A stretch of DNA of 16,525 nucleotides from positions 1 through 16,525 of the forward strand of contig JABJCF010000370.1 of assembly GCA_018665625.1 (NCBI GenBank), given 5' to 3'. Position 1 is the first letter of the stretch. Every line of letters begins with the position of its first letter. Under the pieces are notes generated by a model. The model did not search any database, was not told the origin of the DNA, and was given only the letters and a program-made list of their open reading frames with translations. Both the position numbers and the translations under genes were made by a program. This DNA comes from Nitrospina sp. (lineage in GTDB: Bacteria > Nitrospinota > Nitrospinia > Nitrospinales > VA-1). Of the stretch, positions 14,802 to 16,525 are shown one piece after another.

Positions 14802-16525
14802 ATGAAAAAAATGTTTATTGCAATATTTGGAATACTACTCATTGCCCAACCGGTTATGGCAACACCAAAACATGGGCTTTCATTATATGGTCCACAGGAC
14901 CTGAAATACAATCCCGGTCAACCTTACGATCATGCCAACCCCAAAGCGCCAAAAGGTGGAAACCTGGTCTTGGCAGATTTTGGAGCTTTCACGAAATTGA
15001 ACCCGGCTTCGTTAAAAGGCGTCACGGCTCCGGGAGTCGCACAACTAGTGTTCCAAAATGCTATGGATAGCTCAGCAGATGACAAAGAACCTTTTTCACA
15101 ATACGGCAATCTGGTAGAAAAAGCAGAAGTGGCAGAAGATCATCTTTCACTGACCTATTATTTATATAAAAAGGCCAAGTTCTCCGATGGACACCCTTTA
15201 ACAGCGGATGACTTTGTATTTTCTTTCAACCTGATCAAAGCACCCCAATACCACCCTATTTTTAAAGAGTACTTCAAAGATATAAAATCCATTGAAAAAA
15301 TTGATGCGCACACCGTTCGTTATAATTTCGCAATTCACAATCAGGAGTTGCCATTAATAACAGGACAGATGTTTATCTTTCCCAAACATATTTATGGAGC
15401 GGAGGGAAAATCTTTTGGTGCTGATTTTGACGATATGGCTGTGGGCAGTGGACCCTACACCATCGAAAAATATGAATATGGAAAATACATTACCTATAAA
15501 CGAAATCCAAACTGGTGGGGAAAAGATATAGCCGTAAATAAAGGCAGATACAATTTTGACCGTGTTACTTTTAAAATTTATCTCGACCCGGTAGCACAGC
15601 GCGAAGCTTTCAAGGGCGGAGAATTTGACATGCAACTGGTGAACAGCTCTCGTGATTGGGCTCTGGACTACAAAGGGGACTTTGTTAAAAAAGGCTACTA
15701 TTTACGCGAAGAGTTTCCCCATACCAGGATTGCTGGAATGCAAGGATTCGCCATGAATACACGCAACGAAATATTTAAATCGCGAAAGGTTCGGGCTGCT
15801 ATCGCTATGGCGTTTGATTTTGAATGGAGTAATAAAAATCTTTTTTATGGGCAATACACCCGAAACGATTGCTACTTCGACAACAATCCAGAACTAAAAT
15901 CCCAAGGAATACCGACAGGAGAAGTAAAAACTCTACTCGAATCCTTACGCAAAAAATATAAAAAGCATGTCCCAAAAACGACTCTCACAAAACCTGTGGG
16001 TGCTCCGGGGCAAGGGTTACCTATAGAAAGAAACCTGAAAGTGGCAAACTCTCTTCTCGACTCCGCCGGCTGGAAAATTGGCAGCGACGGAATTCGCAGC
16101 AAAGGCAATCATAGAATGGAGTTTGAACTCCTTTTAGCGGGGCCAGGATTCCAACGTATCGCCGAGCCTTACAAAAATAACCTAAAAAAAATTGGTGTAA
16201 AAATGACCATCAAGGTCATTCAAGTAGCAGAATACGAAGAACGATTAAGAAACTTTAAATTCGGAATGATAGTAGCAGGCTTTGCACAAAGTCGTTCTCC
16301 AGGAAACGAACAACGTTATATGTGGGGAAGTGAATCTGCAGACACACCAGGAACCCGAAACTATATGGGAATAAAAAATCCCGCTCTCGATGAATTAGTG
16401 GATAAAATAGTTTCAGCAAAAAACCGCAAGGATCTGGTCACAAATGTCCAAGCCCAGGATCGAATACTCACTCACCAGTACTACGTCGTGCCTCATTGGT
16501 ATATAGCCTATGACAGAGCTGTTTA
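14802..16525 (+). CDS. YejA-type periplasmic oligopeptide-binding protein (family 5 solute-binding protein), 3'-truncated by the window edge
   Basis: Substrate-binding component of an ABC importer; the E. coli YejABEF system takes up peptides, including microcin C. The frame is open from ATG 14802 to the window end, giving 574 visible codons, nearly the full length of E. coli YejA (about 604). A signal peptide is clear: MKKMFIAIFGILLIAQPVMA, with cleavage likely after the final Ala. The mature protein starts with the YejA-like HGLSLYGPQDLKY and HANPKAPKGGNL. Further family blocks are FSDGHPLTADDFVFSFN, AVGSGPYTIEKYEYG, NPNWWGKDIAVNKGRYNFDR, FDFEWSNKNLFYGQYTR, SRSPGNEQRYMWGS and YYVVPHWYIAYDRA. 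The Shine-Dalgarno is weak. The permease and ATPase genes (yejB, yejE, yejF) would be expected beyond the right edge. Exact substrate is unknown. Confidence 0.92.
   Translation, partial: MKKMFIAIFGILLIAQPVMATPKHGLSLYGPQDLKYNPGQPYDHANPKAPKGGNLVLADFGAFTKLNPASLKGVTAPGVAQLVFQNAMDSSADDKEPFSQYGNLVEKAEVAEDHLSLTYYLYKKAKFSDGHPLTADDFVFSFNLIKAPQYHPIFKEYFKDIKSIEKIDAHTVRYNFAIHNQELPLITGQMFIFPKHIYGAEGKSFGADFDDMAVGSGPYTIEKYEYGKYITYKRNPNWWGKDIAVNKGRYNFDRVTFKIYLDPVAQREAFKGGEFDMQLVNSSRDWALDYKGDFVKKGYYLREEFPHTRIAGMQGFAMNTRNEIFKSRKVRAAIAMAFDFEWSNKNLFYGQYTRNDCYFDNNPELKSQGIPTGEVKTLLESLRKKYKKHVPKTTLTKPVGAPGQGLPIERNLKVANSLLDSAGWKIGSDGIRSKGNHRMEFELLLAGPGFQRIAEPYKNNLKKIGVKMTIKVIQVAEYEERLRNFKFGMIVAGFAQSRSPGNEQRYMWGSESADTPGTRNYMGIKNPALDELVDKIVSAKNRKDLVTNVQAQDRILTHQYYVVPHWYIAYDRAV

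Noticed and set aside
1..16525. CRISPR array, insertion sequence, integrase/attachment site, prophage or tRNA gene
   Set aside because: No regularly spaced direct repeats, transposase or integrase motifs, or tRNA cloverleaf with a TTC-A pattern and CCA end were seen on either strand by eye.

Overview
The window reads as ordinary chromosome from an AT-rich, Gram-negative (diderm) bacterium. The LPS-export genes lptC-lptA-lptB, the order lptB-rpoN-hpf-ptsN-(ptsI), a COG1313-type radical SAM protein and a YejA-type binding protein suggest a deltaproteobacterium-like or Nitrospinota-like lineage. That placement is inference from gene content and synteny, because there is no rRNA or other marker here.

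Region 1 (1-8536, + strand) is a long co-directional block. It runs: C-terminal part of nnr (NAD(P)HX repair), tsaE (tRNA t6A synthesis), lptC, lptA, lptB (LPS transport), rpoN (sigma-54), hpf (ribosome hibernation), ptsN (EIIA-Ntr), ptsI (Enzyme I), metK (S-adenosylmethionine synthetase). The nnr/tsaE ATGA overlap and the short spacing of most neighbours suggest one or a few overlapping transcripts. The usual companions rapZ, hprK and HPr/NPr are absent from the block, so Enzyme I follows EIIA-Ntr directly.

Region 2 (8537-9892, - strand) holds a single-domain CheY-like response regulator convergent with metK, and a class I SAM-dependent methyltransferase. The regulator has no ribosome-binding site of its own. 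A 13-codon leader ORF with a perfect Shine-Dalgarno sequence ends in an ATGA overlap with its start, which is the most unusual local arrangement in the window.

Region 3 (9893-10479) carries one + strand gene for an unrecognised 145-residue protein. It has a good sigma-70-like promoter whose -35 box lies inside a 12-bp palindrome, and nested inverted repeats follow the gene.

Region 4 (10480-14689, - strand) runs in transcription order: COG1313/PflX-type radical SAM protein, ispG (MEP isoprenoid pathway), tig (trigger factor), and a small Rieske [2Fe-2S] protein. Two related GC-rich palindromic elements flank ispG, one of them overlapping its 3' end.

Region 5 (14690-16525, + strand) is a divergent intergenic region followed by most of a YejA-type periplasmic solute-binding protein that runs off the right edge.

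No rRNA, tRNA, insertion sequence, CRISPR array or phage module was found. No stretch longer than 300 bases lacks a gene. I found no convincing multi-gene system that looks new; the best leads are the leader ORF/CheY coupling, the palindrome pair around ispG and the orphan protein at 9983.
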